Shown in pieces: positions 25,962 to 39,876 of a DNA stretch of 64,000 bases. Position numbers and translations under genes: made by a program. The notes under the pieces were generated by a model. That model did not search any database and had not been told where the DNA came from. It saw nothing but the letters and a program-made list of their open reading frames with translations. Source of the stretch: Scoparia ambigualis (lineage: Eukaryota > Arthropoda > Insecta > Lepidoptera > Crambidae); NCBI GenBank assembly GCA_963921215.1, contig OY992528.1, positions 20,296,501-20,360,500 of the forward strand, given 5' to 3'. Position 1 is the stretch's first letter; every line of letters begins with the position of its first letter.

Positions 25962-27330
25962 TTAATGAATTAATGCAAAAAAAATCAAACAACGAGCTAT
26001 CTTATCTGTCAGATTAGAGCCGAAAAGTGTCTCGTCTCTACGTGTGTCTTCGAGGACCGAAGTTAAAATATTATCCCGTTTTATTACCGGTATGTTCTTT
26101 ATAAGGGTAACCCGGTTTTCTGTCAAGACGTAGTGGAGGTCGGCGAGAATATTGTATCCCTCGAGCATGACCATGATATGATTGATGTAACTTTCATCAC
26201 CTACATTAAAATTCAGCAGCTCCGTTAAGGCTTTACTGATGGCTGCCAGGCCGATGCCCAGCTGATGCTGCTGTTCCTTGATACGATGGTCAACAAGTGC
26301 TTTGAAATGTCGCAATATGTAACGAACTCCCTCGTTCAGAGTGGGTGCCTCTAAGAGTTTTAGGTTTTCGGGAATCTTGTATTTGACCATAAGTGATTCC
26401 TTTTGGTTTTCATCCATGCCTTCAATAAGAATCGACTCTCTCTTTTTTTAAGCTCGGGGAGTACATTCGGCCCATATTCTGTTTTGCCGATGTTTCTAAA
26501 AGCCTCTTTCACCATGGGGGGGAGCGTGGACTCGTCATCCTGAATTTCTACGGGTGGAGGAATTGCTGCAGGATTTGGGTCAGCTCTCTGGACTGGCGGA
26601 GTAGGCTGGTGTTCCGTGGGTGGCGGCGAGTGGCCTGGATGCGATTGGCTGCTCTGTTCTTCACCATTTTGATGCTTTTCTTCGCGAATACCGAAAAACA
26701 ATGATACATTTATAGGAACTTTTTAGGTTTAAATGTACATACATATAATCACGACTATTAACCAAAAAGGGTTAGTCAGAGACTAGGCAATGAGGACAGC
26801 AAAAGCAATTTGCAATTCTCTGCCATAGACCACTTTTCCAAACCAATATTGTCGCTAGGTATTTTATTAAAAAATGTTTGTTTACGTAATTTGTAGCTTG
26901 TCGTGAAGGCGACCTTAAGTTAAAACATATTTTTTTGAGAAAATGACGTATTTATCGGCAAGCTACTATCTTTATCCAAAAATAAATCTACGAGAATTGC
27001 TACTTAAAGAGTTTCATAAAAACATATTTATAAAAGCAGTGACTCGCATCTACTGTATAAATTATCATATAACGCGAGGCGAGAACAATAATTAAATAAT
27101 TGATAAAACTCACTTTGAATTTCCTTTTCGCGTAATTCCTTTTTTTTCCTTAGATTTTCCTTGTCTTTCTTTATCTTTTCCTCGTTTTTCTTTAGCTTTT
27201 CCATGTCTTTCTTCATTTTTTCCTCATCTTTCTTTATCTTTTCCTCGTCTTTCTTTATCTTTTCTTCGTCTGCATCAAACTGTTCCGAGCAGTTCGGCTG
27301 TTCAGGGATTTTCTTTTTATTATTTCCCAT
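25962..27330 (-). pseudogene. Array gene unit 13, exon 2 frameshifted
   Basis: Exon 1 is 27114-27330 and exon 2 is 25962-26718. It shares PPPTEHQ, AWMKTK and the GCTTGTGG spacer variant with unit 9, exactly 8,368 bp away, but lacks unit 9's upstream ATG. The A7 run is present. Confidence 0.8.
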
Positions 27331-28051
27331 AATTTCACGAAACGTCCTGCCTGTCGCGACGCGTTCGAGTATTGTGCGAACAACTCAAAAGATATACTTA
27401 TCCATATCTAATATACATATCTAACTGTATTATAAATAATATACTTTATCTATCAGTACATCGGTACATCGCATTTGATCTTGTTTTTATGGCGATAGTT
27501 AATCATGACGCATTACGTAAATATGAAATATTAATCTACTGATTAAAAAGCAATTCCACTTTTACTAACTGTATCCCTTTGGCTATATACAAAGCTGTAT
27601 CCAATCTTAAATATTTTTCTATTATTTATAATCAAATTCCTTCAATAGCTTTTCCATCATTTATTTTTCGTTTTCTCTGTCAAGTTTTCAAAATCAATAT
27701 TCCTTTTTGTGCAATATCAAAAAAAGATATACTTTTATACTTAACAAGGTTTTCTTAATTTGGTTCTGTAACATTCTTCTCTTCGCTGCGGAGCGGCATT
27801 AAGAGGAAACACTACGTCGAAGTGGCATGCAAAATTCTCATACAAAACACAGAAAAACGACGTTTCGTAGTCCTCTAGCTTGTTTCCTCCGTCAGAACTG
27901 GACAAATTTTGGTTACTTTTTCAGCATCGGTTAAAGAAAGAGATTTTCTGTCTGTATGTTTGATTTTATTTTAAACCAGTCACTTAATGTTTCTGAAGAC
28001 GCCTTAAAACGGAGTGATTTCGCTAAATTTTGAAGGCTTCTGGTTATTAAA

Positions 28052-29420
28052 TTAATGAATTAATGCAAAAAAAATCAAACAACGAGCTATCTTATCTGTC
28101 AGATTAGAGCCGAAAAGTGTCTCGTCTCTACGTGTGTCTTCGAGGACCGAAGTTAAAATATTATCCCGTTTTATTACCGGTATGTTCTTTATAAGGGTAA
28201 CCCGGTTTTCTGTCAAGACGTAGTGGAGGTCGGCGAGAATATTGTATCCCTCGAGCATGACCATGATATGATTGATGTAACTTTCATCACCTACATTAAA
28301 ATTCAGCAGCTCCGTTAAGGCTTTACTGATGGCTGCCAGGCCGATGCCCAGCTGATGCTGCTGTTCCTTGATACGATGGTCAACAAGTGCTTTGAAATGT
28401 CGCAATATGTAACGAACTCCCTCGTTCAGAGTGGGTGCCTCTAAGAGTTTTAGGTTTTCGGGAATCTTGTATTTGACCATAAGTGATTCCTTTTGGTTCT
28501 CATCCATGCCTTCAATAAGAATCGACTCTCTCTTTTTTTAAGCTCGGGGAGTACATTCGGCCCATATTCTGTTTTGCCGATGTTTCTAAAAGCCTCTTTC
28601 ACCATGGGGGGGAGCGTGGACTCGTCATCCTGAATTTCTACGGGTGGAGGAATTGCTGCAGAATTTGGGTCAGCTCTCTGGACTGGCGGAGTAGGCTGGT
28701 GTTCCGCGGGTGGCGGCGAGTGGCCTGGATGCGATTGGCTGCTCTGTTCTTCACCATTTTGATGCTTTTCTTCGCGAATACCGAAAAACAATGATACATT
28801 TATAGGAACTTTTTAGGTTTAAATGTACATACATATAATCACGACTATTAACCAAAAAGGGTTAGTCAGAGACTAGGCAATGAGGACAGCAAAAGCAATT
28901 TGCAATTCTCTGCCATAGACCACTTTTCCAAACCAATATTGTCGCTAGGTATTTTATTAAAAAATGTTTGTTTACGTAATTTGTAGCTTGTCGTGAAGGC
29001 GACCTTAAGTTAAAACATATTTTTTTGAGAAAATGACGTATTTATCGGCAAGCTACTATCTTTATCCAAAAATAAATCTACGAGAATTGCTACTTAAAGA
29101 GTTTCATAAAAACATATTTATAAAAGCAGTGACTCGCATCTACTGTATGAATTATCATATAACGCGAGGCGAGAACAATAATTAAATAATTGATAAAACT
29201 CACTTTGAATTTCCTTTTCGCGTAATTCCTTTTTTTTCCTTAGATTTTCCTTGTCTTTCTTTATCTTTTCCTCGTTTTTCTTTAGCTTTTCCATGTCTTT
29301 CTTCATTTTTTCCTCATCTTTCTTTATCTTTTCCTCGTCTTTCTTTATCTTTTCTTCGTCTGCATCAAACTGTTCCGAGCAGTTCGGCTGTTCAGGGATT
29401 TTCTTTTTATTATTTCCCAT
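28052..29420 (-). pseudogene. Array gene unit 14, exon 2 frameshifted
   Basis: Exon 1 is 29204-29420 and exon 2 is 28052-28808. DPNSAAI marks it as the duplicate of unit 10, again at 8,368 bp. The A7 run is present. Confidence 0.8.
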
Positions 29421-30141
29421 AATTTCACGAAACGTCCTGCCTGTCGCGACGCGTTCGAGTATTGTGCGAACAACTCAAAAGATATACTTATCCATATCTA
29501 ATATACATATCTAACTGTATTATAAATAATATACTTTATCTATCAGTACATCGGTACATCGCATTTGATCTTGTTTTTATGGCGATAGTTAATCATGACG
29601 CATTACGTAAATATGAAATATTAATCTACTGATTAAAAAGCAATTCCACTTTTACTAACTGTATCCCTTTGGCTATATACAAAGCTGTATCCAATCTTAA
29701 ATATTTTTCTATTATTTATAATCAAATTCCTTCAATAGCTTTTCCATCATTTATTTTTCGTTTTCTCTGTCAAGTTTTCAAAATCAATATTCCTTTTTGT
29801 GCAATATCAAAAAAAGATATACTTTTATACTTAACAAGGTTTTCTTAATTTGGTTCTGTAACATTCTTCTCTTCGCTGCGGAGCGGCATTAAGAGGAAAC
29901 ACTACGTCGAAGTGGCATGCAAAATTCTCATACAAAACACAGAAAAACGACGTTTCGTAGTCCTCTAGCTTGTTTCCTCCGTCAGAACTGGACAAATTTT
30001 GGTTACTTTTTCAGCATCGGTTAAAGAAAGAGATTTTCTGTCTGTATGTTTGATTTTATTTTAAACCAGTCACTTAATGTTTCTGAAGACGCCTTAAAAC
30101 GGAGTGATTTCGCTAAATTTTGAAGGCTTCTGGTTATTAAA

Positions 30142-31510
30142 TTAATGAATTAATGCAAAAAAAATCAAACAACGAGCTATCTTATCTGTCAGATTAGAGC
30201 CGAAAAGTGTCTCGTCTCTACGTGTGTCTTCGAGGACCGAAGTTAAAATATTATCCCGTTTTATTACCGGTATGTTCTTTATAAGGGTAACCCGGTTTTC
30301 TGTCAAGACGTAGTGGAGGTCGGCGAGAATATTGTATCCCTCGAGCATGACCATGATATGATTGATGTAACTTTCATCACCTACATTAAAATTCAGCAGC
30401 TCCGTTAAGGCTTTACTGATGGCTGCCAGGCCGATGCCCAGCTGATGCTGCTGTTCCTTGATACGATGGTCAACAAGTGCTTTGTAATGTCGCAATATGT
30501 AACGAACTCCCTCGTTCAGAGTGGGTGCCTCTAAGAGTTTTAGGTTTTCGGGAATCTTGTATTTGACCATAAGTGATTCCTTTTGGTTCTCATCCATGCC
30601 TTCAATAAGAATCGACTCTCTCTTTTTTTAAGCTCGGGGAGTACATTCGGCCCATATTCTGTTTTGCCGATGTTTCTAAAAGCCTCTTTCACCATGGGGG
30701 GGAGCGTGGACTCGTCATCCTGAATTTCTACGGGTGGAGGAATTGCTGCAGGATTTGGGTCAGCTCTCTGGACTGGCGGAGTAGGCTGGTGTTCCGCGGG
30801 TGGCGGCGAGTGGCCTGGATGCGATTGGCTGCTCTGTTCTTCACCATTTTGATGCTTTTCTTCGCGAATACCGAAAAACAATGATACATTTATAGGAACT
30901 TTTTAGGTTTAAATGTACATACATATAATCACGACTATTAACCAAAAAGGGTTAGTCAGAGACTAGGCAATGAGGACAGCAAAAGCAATTTGCAATTCTC
31001 TGCCATAGACCACTTTTCCAAACCAATATTGTCGCTAGGTATTTTATTAAAAAATGTTTGTTTACGTAATTTGTAGCTTGTCGTGAAGGCGACCTTAAGT
31101 TAAAACATATTTTTTTGAGAAAATGACGTATTTATCGGCAAGCTACTATCTTTATCCAAAAATAAATCTACGAGAATTGCTACTTAAAGAGTTTCATAAA
31201 AACATATTTATAAAAGCAGTGACTCGCATCTACTGTATGAATTATCATATAACGCGAGGCGAGAACAATAATTAAATAATTGATAAAACTCACTTTGAAT
31301 TTCCTTTTCGCGTAATTCCTTTTTTTTCCTTAGATTTTCCTTGTCTTTCTTTATCTTTTCCTCGTTTTTCTTTAGCTTTTCCATGTCTTTCTTCATTTTT
31401 TCCTCATCTTTCTTTATCTTTTCCTCGTCTTTCTTTATCTTTTCTTCGTCTGCATCAAACTGTTCCGAGCAGTTCGGCTGTTCAGGGATTTTCTTTTTAT
31501 TATTTCCCAT
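30142..31510 (-). pseudogene. Array gene unit 15, exon 2 frameshifted
   Basis: Exon 1 is 31294-31510 and exon 2 is 30142-30898. RHYKA marks it as the duplicate of unit 11 at 8,368 bp. The A7 run is present. Confidence 0.8.
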
Positions 31511-32231
31511 AATTTCACGAAACGTCCTGCCTGTCGCGACGCGTTCGAGTATTGTGCGAACAACTCAAAAGATATACTTATCCATATCTAATATACATAT
31601 CTAACTGTATTATAAATAATATACTTTATCTATCAGTACATCGGTACATCGCATTTGATCTTGTTTTTATGGCGATAGTTAATCATGACGCATTACGTAA
31701 ATATGAAATATTAATCTACTGATTAAAAAGCAATTCCACTTTTACTAACTGTATCCCTTTGGCTATATACAAAGCTGTATCCAATCTTAAATATTTTTCT
31801 ATTATTTATAATCAAATTCCTTCAATAGCTTTTCCATCATTTATTTTTCGTTTTCTCTGTCAAGTTTTCAAAATCAATATTCCTTTTTGTGCAATATCAA
31901 AAAAAGATATACTTTTATACTTAACAAGGTTTTCTTAATTTGGTTCTGTAACATTCTTCTCTTCGCTGCGGAGCGGCATTAAGAGGAAACACTACGTCGA
32001 AGTGGCATGCAAAATTCTCATACAAAACACAGAAAAACGACGTTTCGTAGTCCTCTAGCTTGTTTCCTCCGTCAGAACTGGACAAATTTTGGTTACTTTT
32101 TCAGCATCGGTTAAAGAAAGAGATTTTCTGTCTGTATGTTTGATTTTATTTTAAACCAGTCACTTAATGTTTCTGAAGACGCCTTAAAACGGAGTGATTT
32201 CGCTAAATTTTGAAGGCTTCTGGTTATTAAA

Positions 32232-33608
32232 TTAATGAATTAATGCAAAAAAAATCAAACAACGAGCTATCTTATCTGTCAGATTAGAGCCGAAAAGTGT
32301 CTCGTCTCTACGTGTGTCTTCGAGGACCGAAGTTAAAATATTATCCCGTTTTATTACCGGTATGTTCTTTATAAGGGTAACCCGGTTTTCTGTCAAGACG
32401 TAGTGGAGGTCGGCGAGAATATTGTATCCCTCGAGCATGACCATGATATGATTGATGTAACTTTCATCACCTACATTAAAATTCAGCAGCTCCGTTAAGG
32501 CTTTACTGATGGCTGCCAGGCCGATGCCCAGCTGATGCTGCTGTTCCTTGATACGATGGTCAACAAGTGCTTTGAAATGTCGCAATATGTAACGAACTCC
32601 CTCGTTCAGAGTGGGTGCCTCTAAGAGTTTTAGGTTTTCGGGAATCTTGTATTTGACCATAAGTGATTCCTTTTGGTTCTCATCCATGCCTTCAATAAGA
32701 ATCGACTCTCTCTTTTTTTAAGCTCGGGGAGTACATTCGGCCCATATTCTGTTTTGCCGATGTTTCTAAAAGCCTCTTTCACCATGGGGGGGAGCGTGGA
32801 CTCGTCATCCTGAATTTCTACGGGTGGAGGAATTGCTGCAGGATTTGGGTCAGCTCTCTGGACTGGCGGAGTAGGCTGGTGTTCCGCGGGTGGCGGCGAG
32901 TGGCCTGGATGCGATTGGCTGCTCTGTTCTTCACCATTTTGATGCTTTTCTTCGCGAATACCGAAAAACAATGATACATTTATAGGAACTTTTTAGGTTT
33001 AAATGTACATACATATAATCACGACTATTAACCAAAAAGGGTTAGTCAGAGACTAGGCAATGAGGACAGCAAAAGCAATTTGCAATTCTCTGCCATAGAC
33101 CACTTTTCCACTTTTCCAAACCAATATTGTCGCTAGGTATTTTATTAAAAAATGTTTGTTTACGTAATTTGTAGCTTGTCGTGAAGGCGACCTTAAGTTA
33201 AAACATATTTTTTTGAGAAAATGACGTATTTATCGGCAAGCTACTATCTTTATCCAAAAATAAATCTACGAGAATTGCTACTTAAAGAGTTTCATAAAAA
33301 CATATTTATAAAAGCAGTGACTCGCATCTACTGTATGAATTATCATATAACGCGAGGCGAGAACAATAATTAAATAATTGATAAAACTCACTTTGAATTT
33401 CCTTTTCGCGTAATTCCTTTTTTTTCCTTAGATTTTCCTTGTCTTTCTTTATCTTTTCCTCGTTTTTCTTTAGCTTTTCCATGTCTTTCTTCATTTTTTC
33501 CTCATCTTTCTTTATCTTTTCCTCGTCTTTCTTTATCTTTTCTTCGTCTGCATCAAACTGTTCCGAGCAGTTCGGCTGTTCAGGGATTTTCTTTTTATTA
33601 TTTCCCAT
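32232..33608 (-). pseudogene. Array gene unit 16, exon 2 frameshifted
   Basis: Exon 1 is 33392-33608 and exon 2 is 32232-32988. The protein sequence is the array consensus. The 8-bp intron duplication is present. The A7 run breaks exon 2. Confidence 0.8.
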
Positions 33609-34329
33609 AATTTCACGAAACGTCCTGCCTGTCGCGACGCGTTCGAGTATTGTGCGAACAACTCAAAAGATATACTTATCCATATCTAATATACATATCT
33701 AACTGTATTATAAATAATATACTTTATCTATCAGTACATCGGTACATCGCATTTGATCTTGTTTTTATGGCGATAGTTAATCATGACGCATTACGTAAAT
33801 ATGAAATATTAATCTACTGATTAAAAAGCAATTCCACTTTTACTAACTGTATCCCTTTGGCTATATACAAAGCTGTATCCAATCTTAAATATTTTTCTAT
33901 TATTTATAATCAAATTCCTTCAATAGCTTTTCCATCATTTATTTTTCGTTTTCTCTGTCAAGTTTTCAAAATCAATATTCCTTTTTGTGCAATATCAAAA
34001 AAAGATATACTTTTATACTTAACAAGGTTTTCTTAATTTGGTCCTGTAACATTCTTCTCCTCGCTGCGGAGCGGCATTAAGAGGAAACACTACGTCGAAG
34101 TGGCATGCAAAATTCTCATACAAAACACAGAAAAACGACGTTTCGTAGTCCTCTAGCTTGTTTCCTCCGTCAGAACTGGACAAATTTTGGTTACTTTTTC
34201 AGCATCGGTTAAAGAAAGAGATTTTCTGTCTGTATGTTTGATTTTATTTTAAACCAGTCACTTAATGTTTCTGAAGACGCCTTAAAACGGAGTGATTTCG
34301 CTAAATTTTGAAGGCTTCTGGTTATTAAA

Positions 34330-35698
34330 TTAATGAATTATTGCAAAAAAAATCAAACAACGAGCTATCTTATCTGTCAGATTAGAGCCGAAAAGTGTCT
34401 CGTCTCTACGTGTGTCTTCGAGGACCGAAGTTAAAATATTATCCCGTTTTATTACCGGTATGTTCTTTATAAGGGTAACCCGGTTTTCTGTCAAGACGTA
34501 GTGGAGGTCGGCGAGAATATTGTATCCCTCGAGCATGACCATGATATGATTGATGTAACTTTCATCACCTACATTAAAATTCAGCAGCTCCGTTAAGGCT
34601 TTACTGATGGCTGCCAGGCCGATGCCCAGCTGATGCTGCTGTTCCTTGATACGATGGTCAACAAGTGCTTTGAAATGTCGCAATATGTAACGAACTCCCT
34701 CGTTCAGAGTGGGTGCCTCTAAGAGTTTTAGGTTTTCGGGAATCTTGTATTTGACCATAAGTGATTCCTTTTGGTTCTCATCCATGCCTTCAATAAGAAT
34801 CGACTCTCTCTTTTTTTAAGCTCGGGGAGTACATTCGGCCCATATTCTGTTTTGCCGATGTTTCTAAAAGCCTCTTTCACCATGGGGGGGAGCGTGGACT
34901 CGTCATCCTGAATTTCTACGGGTGGAGGAATTGCTGCAGGATTTGGGTCAGCTCTCTGGACTGGCGGAGTAGGCTGGTGTTCCGCGGGTGGCGGCGAGTG
35001 GCCTGGATGCGTTTGGCTGCTCTGTTCTTCACCATTTTGATGCTTTTCTTCGCGAATACCGAAAAACAATGATACATTTATAGGAACTTTTTAGGTTTAA
35101 ATGTACATACATATAATCACGACTATTAACCAAAAAGGGTTAGTCAGAGACTAGGCAATGAGGACAGCAAAAGCAATTTGCAATTCTCTGCCATAGACCA
35201 CTTTTCCAAACCAATATTGTCGCTAGGTATCTTATTAAAAAATGTTTGTTTACGTAATTTGTAGCTTGTCGTGAAGGCGACCTTAAGTTAAAACATATTT
35301 TTTTGAGAAAATGACGTATTTATCGGCAAGCTACTATCTTTATCCAAAAATAAATCTACGAGAATTGCTACTTAAAGAGTTTCATAAAAACATATTTATA
35401 AAAGCAGTGACTCGCATCTACTGTATAAATTATCATATAACGCGAGGCGAGAACAATAATTAAATAATTGATAAAACTCACTTTGAATTTCCTTTTCGCG
35501 TAATTCCTTTTTTTTCCTTAGATTTTCCTTGTCTTTCTTTATCTTTTCCTCGTTTTTCTTTAGCTTTTCCATGTCTTTCTTCATTTTTTCCTCATCTTTC
35601 TTTATCTTTTCCTCGTCTTTCTTTATCTTTTCTTCGTCTGCATCAAACTGTTCCGAGCAGTTCGGCTGTTCAGGGATTTTCTTTTTATTATTTCCCAT
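34330..35698 (-). pseudogene. Array gene unit 17, exon 2 frameshifted
   Basis: Exon 1 is 35482-35698 and exon 2 is 34330-35086. SSQTHPG and FFAIIH identify it as the duplicate of unit 6, 23,004 bp away. A private T to C lies in the intron near 35231. The A7 run is present. Confidence 0.8.
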
Positions 35699-36419
35699 AA
35701 TTTCACGAAACGTCCTGCCTGTCGCGACGCGTTCGAGTATTGTGCGAACAACTCAAAAGATATACTTATCCATATCTAATATACATATCTAACTGTATTA
35801 TAAATAATATACTTTATCTATCAGTACATCGGTACATCGCATTTGATCTTGTTTTTATGGCGATAGTTAATCATGACGCATTACGTAAATATGAAATATT
35901 AATCTACTGATTAAAAAGCAATTCCACTTTTACTAACTGTATCCCTTTGGCTATATACAAAGCTGTATCCAATCTTAAATATTTTTCTATTATTTATAAT
36001 CAAATTCCTTCAATAGCTTTTCCATCATTTATTTTTCGTTTTCTCTGTCAAGTTTTCAAAATCAATATTCCTTTTTGTGCAATATCAAAAAAAGATATAC
36101 TTTTATACTTAACAAGGTTTTCTTAATTTGGTTCTGTAACATTCTTCTCTTCGCTGCGGAGCGGCATTAAGAGGAAACACTACGTCGAAGTGGCATGCAA
36201 AATTCTCATACAAAACACAGAAAAACGACGTTTCGTAGTCCTCTAGCTTGTTTCCTCCGTCAGAACTGGACAAATTTTGGTTACTTTTTCAGCATCGGTT
36301 AAAGAAAGAGTTTTTCTGTCTGTATGTTTGATTTTATTTTAAACCAGTCACTTAATGTTTCTGAAGACGCCTTAAAACGGAGTGATTTGGCTAAATTTTG
36401 AAGGCTTCTGGTTATTAAA

Positions 36420-37786
36420 TTAATGAATTAATGCAAAAAAAATCAAACATCGAGCTATCTTATCTGTCAGATTAGAGCCGAAAAGTGTCTCGTCTCTACG
36501 TGTGTCTTCGAGGACCGAAGTTAAAATATTATCCCGTTTTATTACCGGTATGTTCTTTATAAGGGTAACCCGGTTTTCTGTCAAGACGTAGTGGAGGTCG
36601 GCGAGAATATTGTATCCCTCGAGCATGACCATGATATGATTGATGTAACTTTCATCACCTACATTAAAATTCAGCAGCTCCGTTAAGGCTTTACTGATGG
36701 CTGCCAGGCCGATGCCCAGCTGATGCTGCTGTTCCTTGATACGATGGTCAACAAGTGCTTTGAAATGTCGCAATATGTAACGAACTCCCTCGTTCAGAGT
36801 GGGTGCCTCTAAGAGTTTTAGGTTTTCGGGAATCTTGTATTTGACCATAAGTGATTCCTTTTGGTTCTCATCCATGCCTTCAATAAGAATCGACTCTCTC
36901 TTTTTAAGCTCGGGGAGTACATTCGGCCCATATTCTGTTTTGCCGATGTTTCTAAAAGCCTCTTTCACCATGGGGGGGAGCGTGGACTCGTCATCCTGAA
37001 TTTCTACGGGTGGAGGAATTGCTACAGGATTTGGGTCAGCTCTCTGGACTGGCGGAGTAGGCTGGTGTTCCGCGGGTGGCGGCGAGTGGCCTGGATGCGA
37101 TTGGCTGCTCTGTTCTTCACCATTTTGATACTTTTCTTCGCGAATACCGAAAAACAATGATACATTTATAGGAACTTTTTAGGTTTAAATGTACATACAT
37201 ATAATCACGACTATTAACCAAAAAGGGTTAGTCAGAGACTAGGCAATGAGGACAGCAAAAGCAATTTGCAATTCTCTGCCATAGACCACTTTTCCAAACC
37301 AATATTGTCGCTAGGTATTTTATTAAAAATTGTTTGTTTACGTAATTTGTAGCTTGTCGTGAAGGCGACCTTAAGTTAAAACATATTTTTTTGAGAAAAT
37401 GACGTATTTATCGGCAAGCTACTATCTTTATCCAAAAATAAATCTACGAGAATTGCTACTTAAAGAGTTTCATAAAAACATATTTATAAAAGCAGTGACT
37501 CGCATCTACTGTATAAATTATCATATAACGCGAGGCGAGAACAATAATTAAATAATTGATAAAACTCACTTTGAATTTCCTTTTCGCGTAATTCCTTTTT
37601 TTTCCTTAGATTTTCCTTGTCTTTCTTTATCTTTTCCTCGTTTTTCTTTAGCTTTTCCATGTCTTTCTTCATTTTTTCCTCATCTTTCTTTATCTTTTCC
37701 TCGTCTTTCTTTATCTTTTCTTCGTCTGCATCAAACTGTTCCGAGCAGTTCGGCTGTTCAGGGATTTTCTTTTTATTATTTCCCAT
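36420..37786 (-). CDS. Array gene unit 18: second intact copy
   Basis: Exon 1 (37570-37786) and exon 2 (36420-37174) join in phase to 323 residues, as in unit 7, with the same heptad coil, proline-rich segment and RRDETLFG end. The A-run is five long (36901-36905). It shares with unit 7 the KYQN and DPNPVA variants, an intron change (AAAATTG near 37327) and a spacer change near 36311. It is therefore a copy of unit 7 by block duplication 23,004 bp away rather than an independently repaired gene. Its function is unknown. Confidence 0.75.
37175..37569 (-). other. Intron of unit 18 (395 bp)
   Basis: The donor GTGAGT is at 37564-37569, the same context as unit 7. The acceptor ambiguity is identical: AAAAAG|TTCC or the downstream GCGAAG|AA, both in phase. 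Confidence 0.6.
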
Positions 37787-38507
37787 AATTTCACGAAACG
37801 TCCTGCCTGTCGCGACGCGTTCGAGTATTGTGCGAACAACTCAAAAGATATACTTATCCATATCTAATATACATATCTAACTGTATTATAAATAATATAC
37901 TTTATCTATCAGTACATCGGTACATCGCATTTGATCTTGTTTTTATGGCGATAGTTAATCATGACGCATTACGTAAATATGAAATATTAATCTACTGATT
38001 AAAAAGCAATTCCACTTTAACTAACTGTATCCCTTTGGCTATATACAAAGCTGTATCCAATCTTAAATATTTTTCTATTATTTATAATCAAATTCCTTCA
38101 ATAGCTTTTCCATCATTTATTTTTCGTTTTCTCTGTCAAGTTTTCAAAATCAATATTCCTTTTTGTGCAATATCAAAAAAAGATATACTTTTATACTTAA
38201 CAAGGTTTTCTTAATTTGGTTCTGTAACATTCTTCTCTTCGCTGCGGAGCGGCATTAAGAGGAAACACTACGTCGAAGTGGCATGCAAAATTCTCATACA
38301 AAACACAGAAAAACGACGTTTCGTAGTCCTCTAGCTTGTTTCCTCCGTCAGAACTGGACAAATTTTGGTTACTTTTTCAGCATCGGTTAAAGAAAGAGAT
38401 TTTCTGTCTGTATGTTTGATTTTATTTTAAACCAGTCACTTAATGTTTCTGAAGACGCCTTAAAACGGAGTGATTTCGCTAAATTTTGAAGGCTTCTGGT
38501 TATTAAA

Positions 38508-39876
38508 TTAATGAATTAATGCAAAAAAAATCAAACAACGAGCTATCTTATCTGTCAGATTAGAGCCGAAAAGTGTCTCGTCTCTACGTGTGTCTTCGAG
38601 GACCGAAGTTAAAATATTATCCCGTTTTATTACCGGTATGTTCTTTATAAGGGTAACCCGGTTTTCTGTCAAGACGTAGTGGAGGTCGGCGAGAATATTG
38701 TATCCCTCGAGCATGACCATGATATGATTGATGTAACTTTCATCACCTACATTAAAATTCAGCAGCTCCGTTAAGGCTTTACTGATGGCTGCCAGGCCGA
38801 TGCCCAGCTGATGCTGCTGTTCCTTGATACGATGGTCAACAAGTGCTTTGAAATGTCGCAATATGTAACGAACTCCCTCGTTCAGAGTGGGTGCCTCTAA
38901 GAGTTTTAGGTTTTCGGGAATCTTGTATTTGACCATAAGTGATTCCTTTTGGTTCTCATCCATGCCTTCAATAAGAATCGACTCTCTCTTTTTTTAAGCT
39001 CGGGGAGTACATTCGGCCCATATTCTGTTTTGCCGATGTTTCTAAAAGCCTCTTTCACCATGGGGGGGAGCGTGGACTCGTCATCCTGAATTTCTACGGG
39101 TGGAGGAATTGCTACAGGATTTGGGTCAGCTCTCTGGACTGGCGGAGTAGGCTGGTGTTCCGCGGGTGGCGGCGAGTGGCCTGGATGCGATTGGCTGCTC
39201 TGTTCTTCACCATTTTGATGCTTTTCTTCGCGAATACCGAAAAACAATGATACATTTATAGGAACTTTTTAGGTTTAAATGTACATACATATAATCACGA
39301 CTATTAACCAAAAAGGGTTAGTCAGAGACTAGGCAATGAGGACAGCAAAAGCAATTTGCAATTCTCTGCCATAGACCACTTTTCCAAACCAATATTGTCG
39401 CTAGGTATTTTATTAAAAAATGTTTGTTTACGTAATTTGTAGCTTGTCGTGAAGGCGACCTTAAGTTAAAACATATTTTTTTGAGAAAATGACGTATTTA
39501 TCGGCAAGCTACTATCTTTATCCAAAAATAAATCTACGAGAATTGCTACTTAAAGAGTTTCATAAAAACATATTTATAAAAGCAGTGACTCGCATCTACT
39601 GTATAAATTATCATATAACGCGAGGCGAGAACAATAATTAAATAATTGATAAAACTCACTTTGAATTTCCTTTTCGCGTAATTCCTTTTTTTTCCTTAGA
39701 TTTTCCTTGTCTTTCTTTATCTTTTCCTCGTTTTTCTTTAGCTTTTCCATGTCTTTCTTCATTTTTTCCTCATCTTTCTTTATCTTTTCCTCGTCTTTCT
39801 TTATCTTTTCTTCGTCTGCATCAAACTGTTCCGAGCAGTTCGGCTGTTCAGGGATTTTCTTTTTATTATTTCCCAT
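38508..39876 (-). pseudogene. Array gene unit 19, exon 2 frameshifted
   Basis: Exon 1 is 39660-39876 and exon 2 is 38508-39264. DPNPVA makes it the duplicate of unit 8, but the RRDETLFG motif is unchanged here. The A7 run is present. A private spacer T to A lies near 38019. Confidence 0.8.
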
